Of a stretch of 64,000 nt of DNA, positions 40,600-52,014 are shown piece after piece. This stretch comes from Varanus komodoensis. Lineage: Eukaryota > Chordata > Lepidosauria > Squamata > Varanidae. The notes under the pieces are model-generated. The model worked only from the letters and a program-made list of their open reading frames with translations, did no database searches and had not been told where the DNA came from. The position numbers were made by a program, and so were the translations under genes. The stretch covers positions 13,622,686 through 13,686,685 of the forward strand of contig NW_025336087.1 in NCBI RefSeq assembly GCF_004798865.1. The letters run 5' to 3'. Each line of letters begins with the position of its first letter. Position 1 is the first letter of the stretch.

Positions 40600-41765
40600 A
40601 CAGCTGGCGTTGTAAATCCAGTTTAGCCCCGAGGGAACCCTGAAAGGACTGTCCGCAGCACGCCTGGGAGCAGCCAGCCGCCCCCTCCCTGCCTGCCCCG
40701 TAGAAGCCCTGGGCGCCTTCGGTGGCAAGCGAATTTCCGGCGAGCTGCATCTTACTCGCCCGTGCCGCTTTCCCCACTTGGCCGCGGGATGCTGGTTGTT
40801 CCAAGCCAACGCGCTGGGAGAGCATCAGTCCCGGGGGTAGGCAACCTCGAGCCCCCCAGATGTGCTGACTACAGCCCCATCAACCCTGGCCAGTAGGGCT
40901 AATGATCAGGAATGATAGGGGTTGTAGTCCTAAACATCTGGAAGGGACCAGGCGGCTACCGGTGGAGCCAGTCGTTGGGTCAGAACCGCAGCCTCGATCG
41001 CGGCCCGGAGCCTCCGGGGGCGCCAGGACGGGCCAGGCAGGGCGCTGCGTGCGCACAGCCTGCTCGGGCCGCGGGGATGCTCCGGGGCGACTTGGCCTGC
41101 GGCTGCTTTCCGCCCCGGATAGCTCCTCGGAGAGAGCAGCAGGTTCTCCCGGCTGGGGATGAGCGGCGCGACGGGGAGGGGAGAGAAGAGGAGAGGAGGA
41201 ATTCGTGGCCTAAGGAGCTCACGCAAATCCCTCGCCAAGAAAATCTGGATCTCTGGGCTGAAACACCGGCTTCCTGCTATGGAAACAGTTGAGAGCAACC
41301 CAGAGGATTAGTCGCATTCCACTCCGGATCATTCCTCCCCCTCCGACCCCCGCAACGCGCCCGTTCCTGGCGACGTTTCCAAACGAGCGAGCCTTTCCCG
41401 AGCCATAAACAACGTCCAGCGAAAATGATCTAACGGGGCTTTCCGGGCCGCGCGTCCCCTCGAGCTGCTCCTGCCTGAAAGCTGATGCGGGCTTTTGACA
41501 GCAGGAAGCGGTTTCACTCCTTTTCCGTGAAACATTCATGGCCCGAACCCTTCACGTCTGGTCGCTCCTTCTTTTGCAGTCTGCTCTGGGGATGCGGAGG
41601 CGGAAAGCGCGCCTAGCGGCGGCGGGACCGAACCGGCGGCGACGTGGTGACACTCGCAGTGACCCGTGGCAGGAGCAGCAACCCTCCGCTTTCCCGTGGG
41701 CGCAGGCGGCGCGTTTGGCCCCCGCTGCTCAGCCGACGGGGCTCTCGAGGTCGTTTACATACCAG
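40600..41765. promoter_or_regulatory. Orphan CpG island H
   Basis: CpG-rich over about 1.1 kb, broken by a P1 foldback insertion at 40836-40958. Open frames of up to 126 codons without a recognisable domain. Confidence 0.5.
40836..40958. mobile_element. Foldback (MITE-like) element, family P1, complete
   Basis: The left side ('ggtaggcaacctcgagcccc', 'cagatgtgctgactacagcc') is the inverse of the right side ('ggggttgtagtcctaaacat', 'ctggaagggaccaggcggct'). Arms of about 50 bases with some mismatches. It carries the ACTACA..CCC core that resembles ZNF143/THAP11 binding sites. Confidence 0.75.
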
Positions 41766-41769
41766 GAAT

Positions 41770-42349
41770 GAAACAAAGCCGTCCCTTCCGACAGCTCTGC
41801 CGTCCTAAAGCCACCGCACAAAAGGGATGAAGAGGGAACAAGAAGATGCTACGCGCTCAACACTGTTTCCGAGATGAAAACAGGCACCTTTATTTTTAGT
41901 CACAGCTGCTTGGGGCAAAAGAACTTCCGCCGTGTGCCAGAGAGCGCACAATGCAACCCAGGGATTGCCTGGCAGCTGACAGAGCTGGGGAAGCCCTCAC
42001 TCCATGGAACAACCGTAGAAAAGTCAATTTCAGTTCTTCTCAATTTCAGCGGGCACAGAACGGTCTATTTCTCCATATGCCACATCACCCAGCTCCCAAG
42101 TTAAAAATTTCAGTAGCTAGTTATCCAAAAAAGGATTTTCAAGCTTGCATGTCCCACAAGCTGGAAAAGAAATAGATATTCAGCTTGTCAAATGGGTAAA
42201 AAATGTGCACGACACATATTGTTTTGGTTCGTGTTCTTGTCTTTGTGCCTGCTTTTATGTGTAAATGTGTTTTTAATTTTTGGCTCCTGTTTCATGTTTT
42301 TTTCTCTTTGGTACTACTTTGAGAAACTTCTCTTTTGGAGGTAGGTAGG

Positions 42350-42381
<32 letters not shown>

Positions 42382-43045
42382 GCAAGCTGAAATGGGGCAC
42401 ACATTTCTTAAACAATATATAGATTTAGTTGGAAACAAATGGTTCATAATACACAAACTCAGATCAGCATCATTAGCACCAGGGACTTTGGTCACACCAA
42501 AAGCTGTGTGTTTTGCGCCAGCCCAAATGCTGAGGGCTGCAGAGCTCCTCACTGTTGCAACAGGGTCGTCTCCGTTTCAATCAGCCCTCACAGCATCGTG
42601 ACTACAGGCTTTAATGGACAGTCTTATGAACCGAGTCCATTATTATGTATTTATTTTTAAAATGCATAAACCACACCGATCACCCTGCTAGGCGCTCTCT
42701 GCTGGGGCTCCCTGCCAGAGCTCTCTGGGTTCTCAGCACCCCGGTTATGACCTAGTCCAGACATGGTTGCACATTACAAATGGGACTTGCAAGCACAACC
42801 TCGTTGGTCTTGGCTGGGGCCCCCAGCCAGCAAAGCAATCATGCCAGGTTCCAGAACACTGACCTATTCCATTTCTCCTCCCCACCTTTCCCGTCCCTCC
42901 CACAGGCGGCCAGCACTCTGTGCCCACTGGGCATGCTCAGTCCACGCTAGGCTATTTTAGGGTAGTTGCTGTAGTTGCCACTTGGGTTCCTTGCAGGAAA
43001 AAAGCAGGCTATGCATATAAAAGCTAAAGACCTAAAGAAATAAGT
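41770..43045. other. Intergenic with a GT microsatellite
   Basis: A short GTAG run passes into about 15 GT units at 42352-42381. No exon or repeat family is otherwise recognised. Confidence 0.45.
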
Positions 43046-43049
43046 AACT

Positions 43050-43210
43050 GAAAGACTTAGCCTGATGGGACAGCACATGCTTTCCACCCAGGCTCAGTTC
43101 CCTCCTCGTTTGGGTTGTGGAAGATGTTGATCTGAAAACCTGGAGAGCTGCTGCGCCTTAGTGAAGGTAGCTGACACTGAACAAGATGGACTGACTGGTC
43201 AAAGCCTCCC
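43050..43210 (+). mobile_element. tRNA-derived SINE, diverged
   Basis: 'agcctgatgggacagcacat' and 'gctttccacccaggctcagt' resemble a tRNA head. The body has 'aaaacctggagagctgctgc' and 'aacaagatggactgactggt', which match the common squamate tRNA SINE (gagagctgctgccagtcag; tagatggaccaatggtctga). Confidence 0.6.
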
Positions 43211-43214
43211 AGAG

Positions 43215-44285
43215 TAAGCCAGTCTTGAGGTTCAGAGGCATTTTATCTCTGAAGGCAGGAGGAAGGGACCCTCCAAGGATGGGATGAACTGCCACCTCTG
43301 ATGCCAACATTTTTCTGTTTTTGGCATCAGATCTCCTGCTTCCAGGCATTTGGCAGCCCATGCTAGATTTGTAAGTGGTCATGGGATATTGTTCAGATAT
43401 GTGCATTTGTGTCCACTGTGTGTGTGTGTGTTTTGCTGGTAACTAAATGGCTTTCATATTTTGCATATTACTGCATTTTAAGGTTCTTAATCACCATAAA
43501 CTACCCTGAGAGTTTTACCTATTGGACAAATGTAGAAATGCAACGCTGCAGTGCAATGCAGTCTTGAGTGTAAGTCGCTGGGAGCCATCGCAGGGAAGCG
43601 CTGATGGTGGGCTTTCAGAAGCCTGTGGCTGGAACCTTTGAGAAGCAGGACACTGGAAGTAATAGGACTGCAATTCCAGCCTGCAGTTGGGCACACTGTG
43701 GATACCAATTAGCGAGTGGGACCCTTGGTCTAATTTTCCGTAGAGCCGTACCTTATTGCACCCTCTTCCGACCTAGTGCCCTCCAGATGCGTTGGACTGC
43801 GACTCACCCCCAGCCAGATGTAGCCCGTTGCTGCCTCACTCCTCTTCTGCCAAGCAATACTCTGATGGTGTTTTCCTTTCATTTCAGCCAAATTCTATTC
43901 CAGCTCCCCAGCTTTCCGCATCATTTTGACTGGCAGCCTGCATTTAAATCTTCCAAATAAAAAGGTGTATTTAATATCAGCAGATAAGGCATGGTCTGCA
44001 CATGTGTAAGAAGGCAGTCAAACTCACAGTCCTGTTCTTCCCATTTGCTTGGCGAAAGTTTCCACTGAAATCAATAAGACAATTCACACATATATTTAGG
44101 AAAGACACAAGTTTGGTTTGGGATGTTTACCTAGGAATAAATTCGACATAATTTACATAGGATCAGAATAATTGTGGTTAGCATAGGGTGCCGGTAAATA
44201 TAATAATAGAAACTCACTGAATGTAGTCGTGGAAGGGGGAAATAACCAAGTCTGACCGAGTGTGTGAATAAAAACCGACGGAGTC
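43215..44285. other. Intergenic, nothing recognised
   Basis: A short TG run lies at about 43417-43431. Weak P2-like traces at 44030-44140. No exon is supported. Confidence 0.4.
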
Positions 44286-44289
44286 CCCG

Positions 44290-45115
44290 CTGAGGTCCAC
44301 GACGCCCTTATGAAATCCACCCCACTGGACGGTGACCGAACTGCTGATCTTCACTTTGGGGCTTGTGCTGCAGCCCAACGGGGAGAGGTGGGGAATCGCT
44401 GCGCAAGTGCGGAGAGCCGGGGGAGGCGGGAAGCCGGGCAGCGCGGCGGAGGAGCCAGAGGGTTGCGTGCGAGCCAAGGGCGGGCGGGCGGCCGTGCGTG
44501 CGAGCCAGCCAGCCAGCCGCGGGAACGGGCGCCCGCCGGACGCTCGCGGCAGCCGCGGGCTTCCCCCCGCTGGCTGCGTCACGGCGGGGACCGACGCGGG
44601 GGGCGTGGCTTCGCATGCCAAGGAGGAGGCGGGCACCCGGCCCGGGCGGGGCGGGCGCACCCGCGTGGCCCGCCGGAGGGTTTGCTGCAGCGGGGCGGGC
44701 GGAGCGGGAGGGCTCCTGGTGGCAGCCGCGCGCCGCCGCTCCGTCCGGGGCTGCCGTCCCTCGGGGGCGGGCCAAGCTGGAAGCTGGGCTGGGAAGCCCG
44801 GTCGCCTCCGCCGGCCGCGCGGTTTCCACCCGGGGCGTGGCGCCGCGGCTGGGCTGAGCCACCGCCCCGCGCGAGGCGCAGCGTTGCGCCAGGCAGGCGC
44901 GCTCCCCCTTCCGCCCGCCCTCTCCTCCGGCGCCCCCGCCCTGCTCGCCGCGCGGACGGACGCGCGGTTTCTTCGGCGAGGCGCGCGCGGCCGCGCTCTG
45001 CTTGTGCGCGAGGCGCTGTATCTGGCGCGTTGCGGCGGCGGCGGCAATATTACCTCTCGAAGGCCTGGCGGCAGCCGCTCCAAGGACCGGGACCGGGAAG
45101 GCCCTAGAAGGTGCA
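44290..45115. promoter_or_regulatory. Orphan CpG island I
   Basis: Among the most GC-dense blocks here. Long open frames exist on both strands (289 codons minus, 265 plus) but the proteins are low-complexity in arginine, proline, alanine and glycine with no domain, and the frames shadow each other. A transcription start or Polycomb-type island is likelier than a coding exon. Confidence 0.55.
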
Positions 45116-45119
45116 GTTA

Positions 45120-46170
45120 AGAAAATCGTTAGCACGTTATCCAGAGATGGGAACGGGCGGCCACCATCAAAGCGGCGCCTGTGAATTTAAGTGGCAGTAG
45201 TGCTAAAGCACCGTGCAGGGTTGCTCCAGGAATCCCAGAAAGTGCGATTGTATTCTTGCTTAGACCGAGAAAAGCTCTACAGTTGCTAGCATTCTCCAGT
45301 GCTCTGGGTAATGCTAGGAGTTGTAATTTTATTTGCCTAAGCATGCCTAGCGCTGAGCTTTTAGTCACAATGAAGCAAAAAATCCTGTACGCCCAGACCT
45401 GCAAGTAAGCCTCATTGAAATCAGTAGAACTTGCTTTTGAATGGACATGTATAGGTTTACACTGTAAGGGTGTAATACTACACACTTTCTTGGAACTAAG
45501 TCACATTCTAAGACACAGAAGTTTGAGATAAGTGGTTTCTCCTGATTACTGTCAACAGCTGCATAAAAACATGGATATCATTTTGGGACTGGACTTTAAG
45601 AATATAGTTCAGGTACTGGAGATGGGGAAGTTTTAATTTGCTTCATTTGAGCACCTTTATTTGTTTTGTTGCTATTAAACATCTCATACAGTTTCCTAGG
45701 CCCTATTTTCACTTGGAAACCAAGTCCAATGCTTTCAATATAACTTACGCCACCAGAAAGTTAAAGTAATAACATTTACAAAAGAAGCAGCAATACCATT
45801 AAACCAACTTGATTGTCTGGGTTCTTATTGCTAGGAAATATTTTGCAGAATAACCATAAGCATATTTATGCAATAAAGCATATTTATTATCCAATCAAAA
45901 CCAAACTGCGACAAAGACCATTGCTCCAATAAACCTATGACACCAAAGGCAGCCCTATTGATTTTGGCACCATTTCTACATTGTGGGTGCAAACTGGCAA
46001 ATATTAAGCACACTTATGTGCTTTGCAATGTCATCTTAGGCATGTTTACTCAAAAGTTAGTTGCACCTTGTCCAACATTTTGGCTTTCAAGCCCCATTGG
46101 ACCCAACCAGGTAGCCCATAGTGAGGCATGTTGGGAGTTGTAGGCCAAATTCCTGCTATTCATGCATTAT
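45120..46170. other. Intergenic with decayed palindromic repeats
   Basis: P1-like pieces near 45290-45350 and 46100-46145 and a P2-like piece near 45395-45470. No exon is supported. Confidence 0.45.
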
Positions 46171-46174
46171 GTTA

Positions 46175-46386
46175 CATTACACTTATACCCTTTCTTCCTC
46201 TTGCATGGAATCCAGAGTGGCTTCCATGATCCTTCCCTTCCTCTCCATTTAATCCTCAAAACAACAACTGTGTGAGGTGGAGAGCCTGTGAGTGATCCAA
46301 GTGAGCTTCGTGGCTGAGTGGGGACTAGAACCCAGGTTCCCTGAGTCCCAGTCCCACGTTCTTGACCAGCGCACCACACTGGCTCT
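46175..46386 (-). mobile_element. MIR-like SINE
   Basis: Contains 'tttaatcctcaaaacaacaa', 'ctgtgtgaggtggagagcct' and 'cagcgcaccacactggctct' on the plus strand. Minus orientation. Confidence 0.75.
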
Positions 46387-46959
46387 CTACACTACACAGG
46401 ATAGAGGCACTCGGATAGGGGGAGCTTCCCTGAACACGCTGGGGCTTGCTTCGGGGTAATTGTGATGGAGCTCCATGCTACCATGCTCTTCCTTTATTTA
46501 TTGAATTTATCTGAGCATCTCCCGTTAGCATCATGCTTTCTGGATCAAGAGTCCGAGTCCCTTGAAGATGGTGGGACTTGCAAGTGGATAATTTTGTCTC
46601 TGTCATGCTCAATGGAGTTGTAAGGATTTAATCCGTACTATGACAAACTGCCTGATCCTATCACTTTATTCAGAAGAAAGTTCCATTGGGTCGTCTTTGG
46701 TGATAGCCCGACTTTGGTGATAGTGAGTAGGCTCACTAAAATGAATGGAACTTAGGTTCAGTCAGTAATCAATACAACTCATGGATGCTTATGGGAATTA
46801 CTGCAAAGGATTAGAGTCCCACTGAAATGCATGGGACTTCCAGAGAAGAGTAGTTAGAATGCTGTGACAATCTTAGCAATGCAATCCTGAAAAAAATAGG
46901 TAGAAGAGTTCACTAGTTAGTAGCATGTAGGTCCACTTGGATGTGCCAGAAACCCCTCA

Positions 46960-47580
46960 GGTGATCACAAATGTGATCGTGGCCCCTCAATTGATCTGTG
47001 TTGATTCCAATACAAAAATGGTTGGAATTGGGTCCCCTTTAAGCAGGGATGACAAGGGAGGTTTAGACCAGAGCATCAGAAGGGTGGCCCCTTTGAAGTT
47101 TTCCCTTGCCCCAAAGAGAGCTGGTGGTCGCTTTTCACCACCAGATCATCTGTCCATTATTCTCCAGTCTTGGCCACACGGCGAATCCCCTTCCAGTGTC
47201 ATGTCAGCCTCCACAAGCCTCCTTTCTTCTCCTTTGTTTTTAATTTTCTTTTTTGCGGAGACTAAACAGCTCCCAAATGCGGATTGGCAGGCCTGAGCAC
47301 CTCCCTTCACTTCACTCTGCCTGCCTTGCCATCTATCAATCCACCTTTCTAATTAGACTAATTAGGAGATCTGTGGACTCTTGCAAGCCTCATGGACTAA
47401 GTGCTGAGGGGTTTATGAAAAGACCCCCTGAATACCCGTCATGGGAGGGCGGCTTTTCAGGAGGGTGGTAACAGTTGCCACCATTATCCCTTCCCATTGA
47501 AAAGAGCTCGATTAAAATGTTTGGGAACTCTCGCCTCCTTCGATCCTGCCCTAATTAGGGGCCTGGAGAGATCACTCACA
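46960..47580. promoter_or_regulatory. Candidate enhancer with clustered homeodomain motifs
   Basis: Three TAATTA motifs at 47350-47355, 47359-47364 and 47552-47557, the first two repeated in a CTAATTAG setting with 9-base spacing. About 600 bases around them are free of recognised repeats. Motif evidence only; conservation and activity are untested. Confidence 0.35.
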
Positions 47581-47584
47581 GGGG

Positions 47585-48345
47585 GGAGGGAAAGACCCCC
47601 CTCCAGGTTCTTGCCTTCTTGCCTTTGCTGGACAGATCTGAAGGCAGAAAGAGATTGCAGCTTTAGAAGGGGAAAAGAGACACTAGCCGTAGTCCTTTTA
47701 TCTCAGCCCCACACAGAGATAGCTCTTAGGAGCTCTCCCACGTCCTTTCGTCCCCCTCCTTTGACAGCATATTTGGATCCAGGCCCCATGGTCCTTCAGC
47801 CCCTGAACATGTGACAGAGCCTCTGAGCTTGTGGAGAGTGCGTTTCCATGATCACAAAGCAGCTGTAGTCCAGCACTACAGAGGTATGGATAGGTGGCAG
47901 GATCATTCCATCTCTGAAGGTAGTTTACTGCCAGAGTAGCCCTGCACTGCAATTTTGAAAGTAACTGCTATGTGTGTGTGTGTGTGTGGGGGGGGGTGTT
48001 AGGTAGGAGATGAGGTTCCTCTCAAGGCATTGAAGTGGAGACCTTTGGATGATGGAGGAAATTTTGCTAGTGGGTCAAAAGGAAACCTTCCCCCACTGCT
48101 CTGATGAATACCTATTTTTAATCTGACATATTCCAGCACAGCATCCCAGTACATCCTTCTGTCTCATTAAATTTAATGTGAAAATCCAACATTAAGGGGG
48201 TGCGTGCATGTGTGTGTGTAAGTGGGCCACATTCCTAAACATACTTTGAAACAAGTTCTATCAAAATCCTTTAGACTTTCATCTGAGTGGGGTTGACTGG
48301 TGCCAAAAGAGGTAAAGCCAAATAATTTAACTTCCCTAGCTACTG
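47585..48345. other. Intergenic with TG repeats
   Basis: TG microsatellite at about 47970-47988 followed by a G run. No exon is supported. Confidence 0.4.
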
Positions 48346-48349
48346 CTTT

Positions 48350-48560
48350 GTTTGTTATATTTATATCCTGTCCTGAATATTTATATTCTGTGTTCCATAA
48401 CCCTCCTTATTTACATTTTATTCTCAGAACCACTCTGTGGGGTAGGTTAGGCTGGGAGTCATTTACTGGCCCAAGGCCACCCAGCCAGCTTCACGACCAA
48501 GTCGGGACTACAGCCAGGTCCCAGCCAGCGCTCTAACTGCAACGCTTCTCTGGCTCAGTG
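48350..48560 (-). mobile_element. MIR-like SINE
   Basis: Contains 'accactctgtggggtaggtt', 'ggctgggagtcatttactgg' and the reversed tRNA-like end 'gctctaactgcaacgcttct'. Minus orientation. Confidence 0.7.
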
Positions 48561-48639
48561 AAAGAACCCACAAGGAAAGCTCCCTTGGGGAGAGGCTCCG
48601 TATGCCACTAGGCCAGGGATGTCTTTTATTTTGACTGGC

Positions 48640-48790
48640 AGTTCCCAGCTGGTTTCCCATCACCTACCAGCGGTGATCCACATCACTTAAGATACCAGGG
48701 ATGAACCCGAGGCCTCCTGCATGGAAAGCGGGCACTCAGCTGCTGACCTCGCAGCTTTGCAGTGCAGCTGCTTTCCCCTCCTGCACCTGC
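48640..48790 (-). mobile_element. tRNA-derived SINE
   Basis: The plus strand reads 'accagggatgaacccgaggc' and 'ctcctgcatggaaagcgggc', the reverse complement of a tRNA-like head with its B box (GGTTCATCCC), then 'actcagctgctgacctcgca'. Minus orientation. Confidence 0.6.
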
Positions 48791-48794
48791 TTAG

Positions 48795-50815
48795 CACCCC
48801 GACTAGTGTGTAAATAGGCACACCTTTCCTGATCTTGGTCCAGCGTTTCAGGTTCTGTCTGCCTTGCTCGAGGAAGTTCTGAGGGAAAGGAGATACTAAT
48901 AAATCACGGGTTTGGTTGGAAAGGAGAGGGACAGACAGAGAGGGATCGTCCTGGCTTGAGAGTCGGGTCACACCTGATGCAGCTGAATTCTGTTCTAATC
49001 TCCAGCTTAGCTTTGCCTGGTTTGCTTCTAAAGATGGAACAAGAAGACGCTTCCAGCTGTACACAGAGGGCTTTGCCACAGTAGATTTCCTATGGTTCTG
49101 CTATAATCCCTCTCAGTGGAAAAGAGCCAGATGTACAAAGAACTATCATCAGGTCAATGTTCTTAATCTTGTTAGGTTAGAAAAAGGGAACCTAAGCAAA
49201 AGATATTATTAACTAAATATCAGCCCATGCTGTTCTCAAATCTTGAACTATAAGCTCTTTTTCTTTTTTTAAAGCCAGATACAACTACTGGAAGGTGGTG
49301 TAACATGATCTCACAGTCTTGACTCTTGGTGCTTCATCCTGGCTGATGGGCACCTGCTCTGCTCTACCCAGTTGCCCGTCAGTGTGGCAACTGTATGGGC
49401 AGGAAGGTGCTGGGAAAAGCGCATGTCAGTTCCCCTCTTTTTAAAACACTGTCTTCTGCCTGCAGAGAATACAATGTCAGCAGGGGCAGGAGGTGGGTGG
49501 ATTGATGCAAAAAAATAGTCATTTCCCTCCAGGTGCACTGTGGTCCAAATCTGAACAGGGCCTCAGGTGCTCTCATACCTAACTACACTGTAGCATATTG
49601 AGCCAAGTTTAATTTGGCCCTCTGTTTCACTGAGCATGACTGCTTAGGAAGACATCTTGCTGGTGCATTGCAGAGCCAGAGGGGAAGTGGTATTATCTCC
49701 TGGGAAATAATAAGTTGAGTTGCAAGACTATGCATTAAAAGAACAACAACAGCAACCCCCCCCCCCCCCCCCGCAACTCCCAGCATGCCCCAATTGCCAG
49801 TGCTGGGAATTGTAGAATACCCTTTTCTGTCCCACACACATGGAATTGTGCCCTTAGTCAACATCTATTTTGACGTCTCTTCCTCAACCTTTTAAAAAAG
49901 AAATCATACACACAAGCAAATTATAGCCATGCTGGGGAATGCAAGACATTGTAGAACTTTGTTCTGCCTAAACATGCTTAGGCTTGTAATGCAACTTTCT
50001 AAACCTATGGATAAATATTGCCTCCCTAGCAAAACTGATTATACGTGCATCTTCCATGTGGACCACTTCCCCTGCCCCAGGGCAATGCTGTCTTTGATGC
50101 ACTGCTATGAAACATAAAGGGCAAGACTGCTTACACCCCCACACAGAGGGGTGTGTGTCACTGGGTGTAGGGTCCATCACTGCATCCTGTGACCCTGCTG
50201 GCTGCTGACTATGAGTGCTGTCTCCACTGAAAAGCACTGCAGTTGCGTCTGTATGGTGTTCCCTGATAGGCCATTGGCATGGGAAGCTCCCCAGCACTTT
50301 ACTTTGCTGGCATGAAGATGCATCAGTCAGATCACAGTAACTCACTCACGAGCTCGCTAAGAGTCAGTTGGTGAGATGGAGTTATGAGTGCTGGATCTCA
50401 GGTCTGACTTTCTTCCCCTTAGGCCACAGCACTTGGGCTGAAAGAGGAGTGAGAACAGAATATGGAGGGCAACACGGTGCTTTTATTAACACAGTGCAGG
50501 CAATTCAACTGCATTAAGGTCAATTCAACAATAGAAGGATGGAATCTTAAGAGGCTATGAGTTTTGTCTGCTTTCTTTTGTAGTGTAATATATTATATGA
50601 ACTGAGAACAGTTCAAGACGGTACCTGATTTAAAGAGAAACTCAAAATACAGGCTTGTGGCATCACTCTTCTAACCTATAGAGGGAACACAGTATAGGTG
50701 TGCTGCGACAAAGCTACTTTTCAATATAATAGGATGCCAAGATCAAGGATTGCATATGTTGATTTGACACCCCCCATCAAAAAAGTAGAAGGAAAAAAGG
50801 AAGGGCTAAAAAGAA
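48795..50815. other. Intergenic with a C run and P1 hairpin
   Basis: C run of 17 at 49756-49772, directly followed by a P1-type hairpin ('gcaactcccagcatgcccca' with 'agtgctgggaattgtag') to about 49816. No exon is supported. Confidence 0.45.
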
Positions 50816-50817
50816 GA

Positions 50818-51245
50818 ATCCCAGTTGCAATGTATGAGCTGTGAAAGTTGGACCATAAGGAAGGCTGAGCGCCAAAGAATCAAGGCATTTGAATTGTGGT
50901 GCTGGAGGAGACTCCTGCGAGTCCCTTGGACCGCAAGGCGATCAAACCAGTCAGTCCTAGAGGAGATCAACCCTGACTGCTCTTTAGAAGGCCAGATACT
51001 GAAGATGAAACTCAAATACTTTGGCCACCTAAAGAGAAGGAAGAACTCATTGGAGAAGACCCTGATGCTGGGAACGATTGACAGCAAAAGAAGAAGGGGG
51101 TGGCAGAGGATGAGGTGGCTGGATGGAGTCACTGGGGCAGTGGGTGTGAGCTTGGGTGGACTCCGAGGGATGGCGGAGGACAGGAAAGCCTGGAGGAATG
51201 TTGTCCATGGGGTCGTGATGGGTTGGGCACAACTTTGCGACGAAA
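50818..51245 (+). mobile_element. BovB LINE 3' end, 5'-truncated
   Basis: An uninterrupted frame at 50825-51295 reads SCESWTIRKAERQRIKAFEL and LWCWRRLLRVPWTARRSNQS, then ILKMKLKYFGHLKRR and WRNVVHGVVMGWAQL, the carboxy end of BovB ORF2. It aligns with 3675-4050 of the first BovB. The tail runs to 'gggcacaactttgcgacgaa'. Truncated at its 5' side, as is common after incomplete reverse transcription. Confidence 0.93.
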
Positions 51246-51884
51246 CGAAAGAAAGACAGATCAATTTAGGTGTTAGACATTTGTCACTGCTTTAGATGCG
51301 TGGGAGAATAAAAACAAAAAAGTAGAGCAGACACTGCTTTTCCTTAGGACTTGCTTCTGTTGTAATGCAGGCTTCAAGTCACACATGCCTTGATTGAGGA
51401 GAAAAGAATTGCAGCATTTTGTTTGCTTTACATGTATTTTAAGTCTGGTTACCAACAAGTCCATGGAAAAGAAAGAGGCTGACATTCCCCATCTTAACTA
51501 AATAAGGAGCAATCCTGCAAAGTGTATTTAAATGCACACATGAGATGCACCTCCCTAATGAGTCATTACTGTTTAGTGCCCAGTAAAATCCACTGTATTT
51601 AATCAATAGAACTCCCTTCCCCTCAGGAATCATTTAATCTGCTGCCCAGGCTAGATCAAAGTTATGTGGCCCTGGTGACCCTACTAAATTTTAATTGAGA
51701 TATAATCATACATTAGGCTACCATTTGACTGATGAGGGGCAACATGTTTTTGAGTTTTAAAAAATTAAAGGTATTCCCCACTTTCTCTCTCATTTTTTCC
51801 TCTCTTGCTCCCACCAAAATTTATTAATATTGTTAATGCATACAAATACAGGGGCAGAGACAACAGAATTCAGAGGTGGATGAT

Positions 51885-52010
51885 TTGCAGATTCTCAGAG
51901 CTTTAAGACTACAATTCCCATCATCCTTCAACATTAGTTATGCTGGCTAGGGCTGCTGGGAGTTGTAAGCCAAAAAATTTGGCATGCCCCCAGTTGCCTA
52001 CCTTTGTTGA
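51885..52010. mobile_element. Foldback (MITE-like) element, family P1
   Basis: 'gactacaattcccatcatcc' and 'ggctgctgggagttgtaagc' are inverse arms around 'tagttatgctggctag'; the outer end 'gcatgcccccagttgcctac' matches the outer end of the copy at 40836. Confidence 0.75.
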
Positions 52011-52014
52011 AAAG

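Noticed and set aside
44214-45135. Overlapping 262-289 codon frames on both strands
   Set aside because: Low-complexity Arg/Pro/Ala/Gly translations in GC-dense DNA, open in several frames at once; no domain or splice structure supports a gene.
50825-51295. 156-codon frame as a host gene
   Set aside because: It is the carboxy end of BovB ORF2, matching 3675-4050 in the same window.
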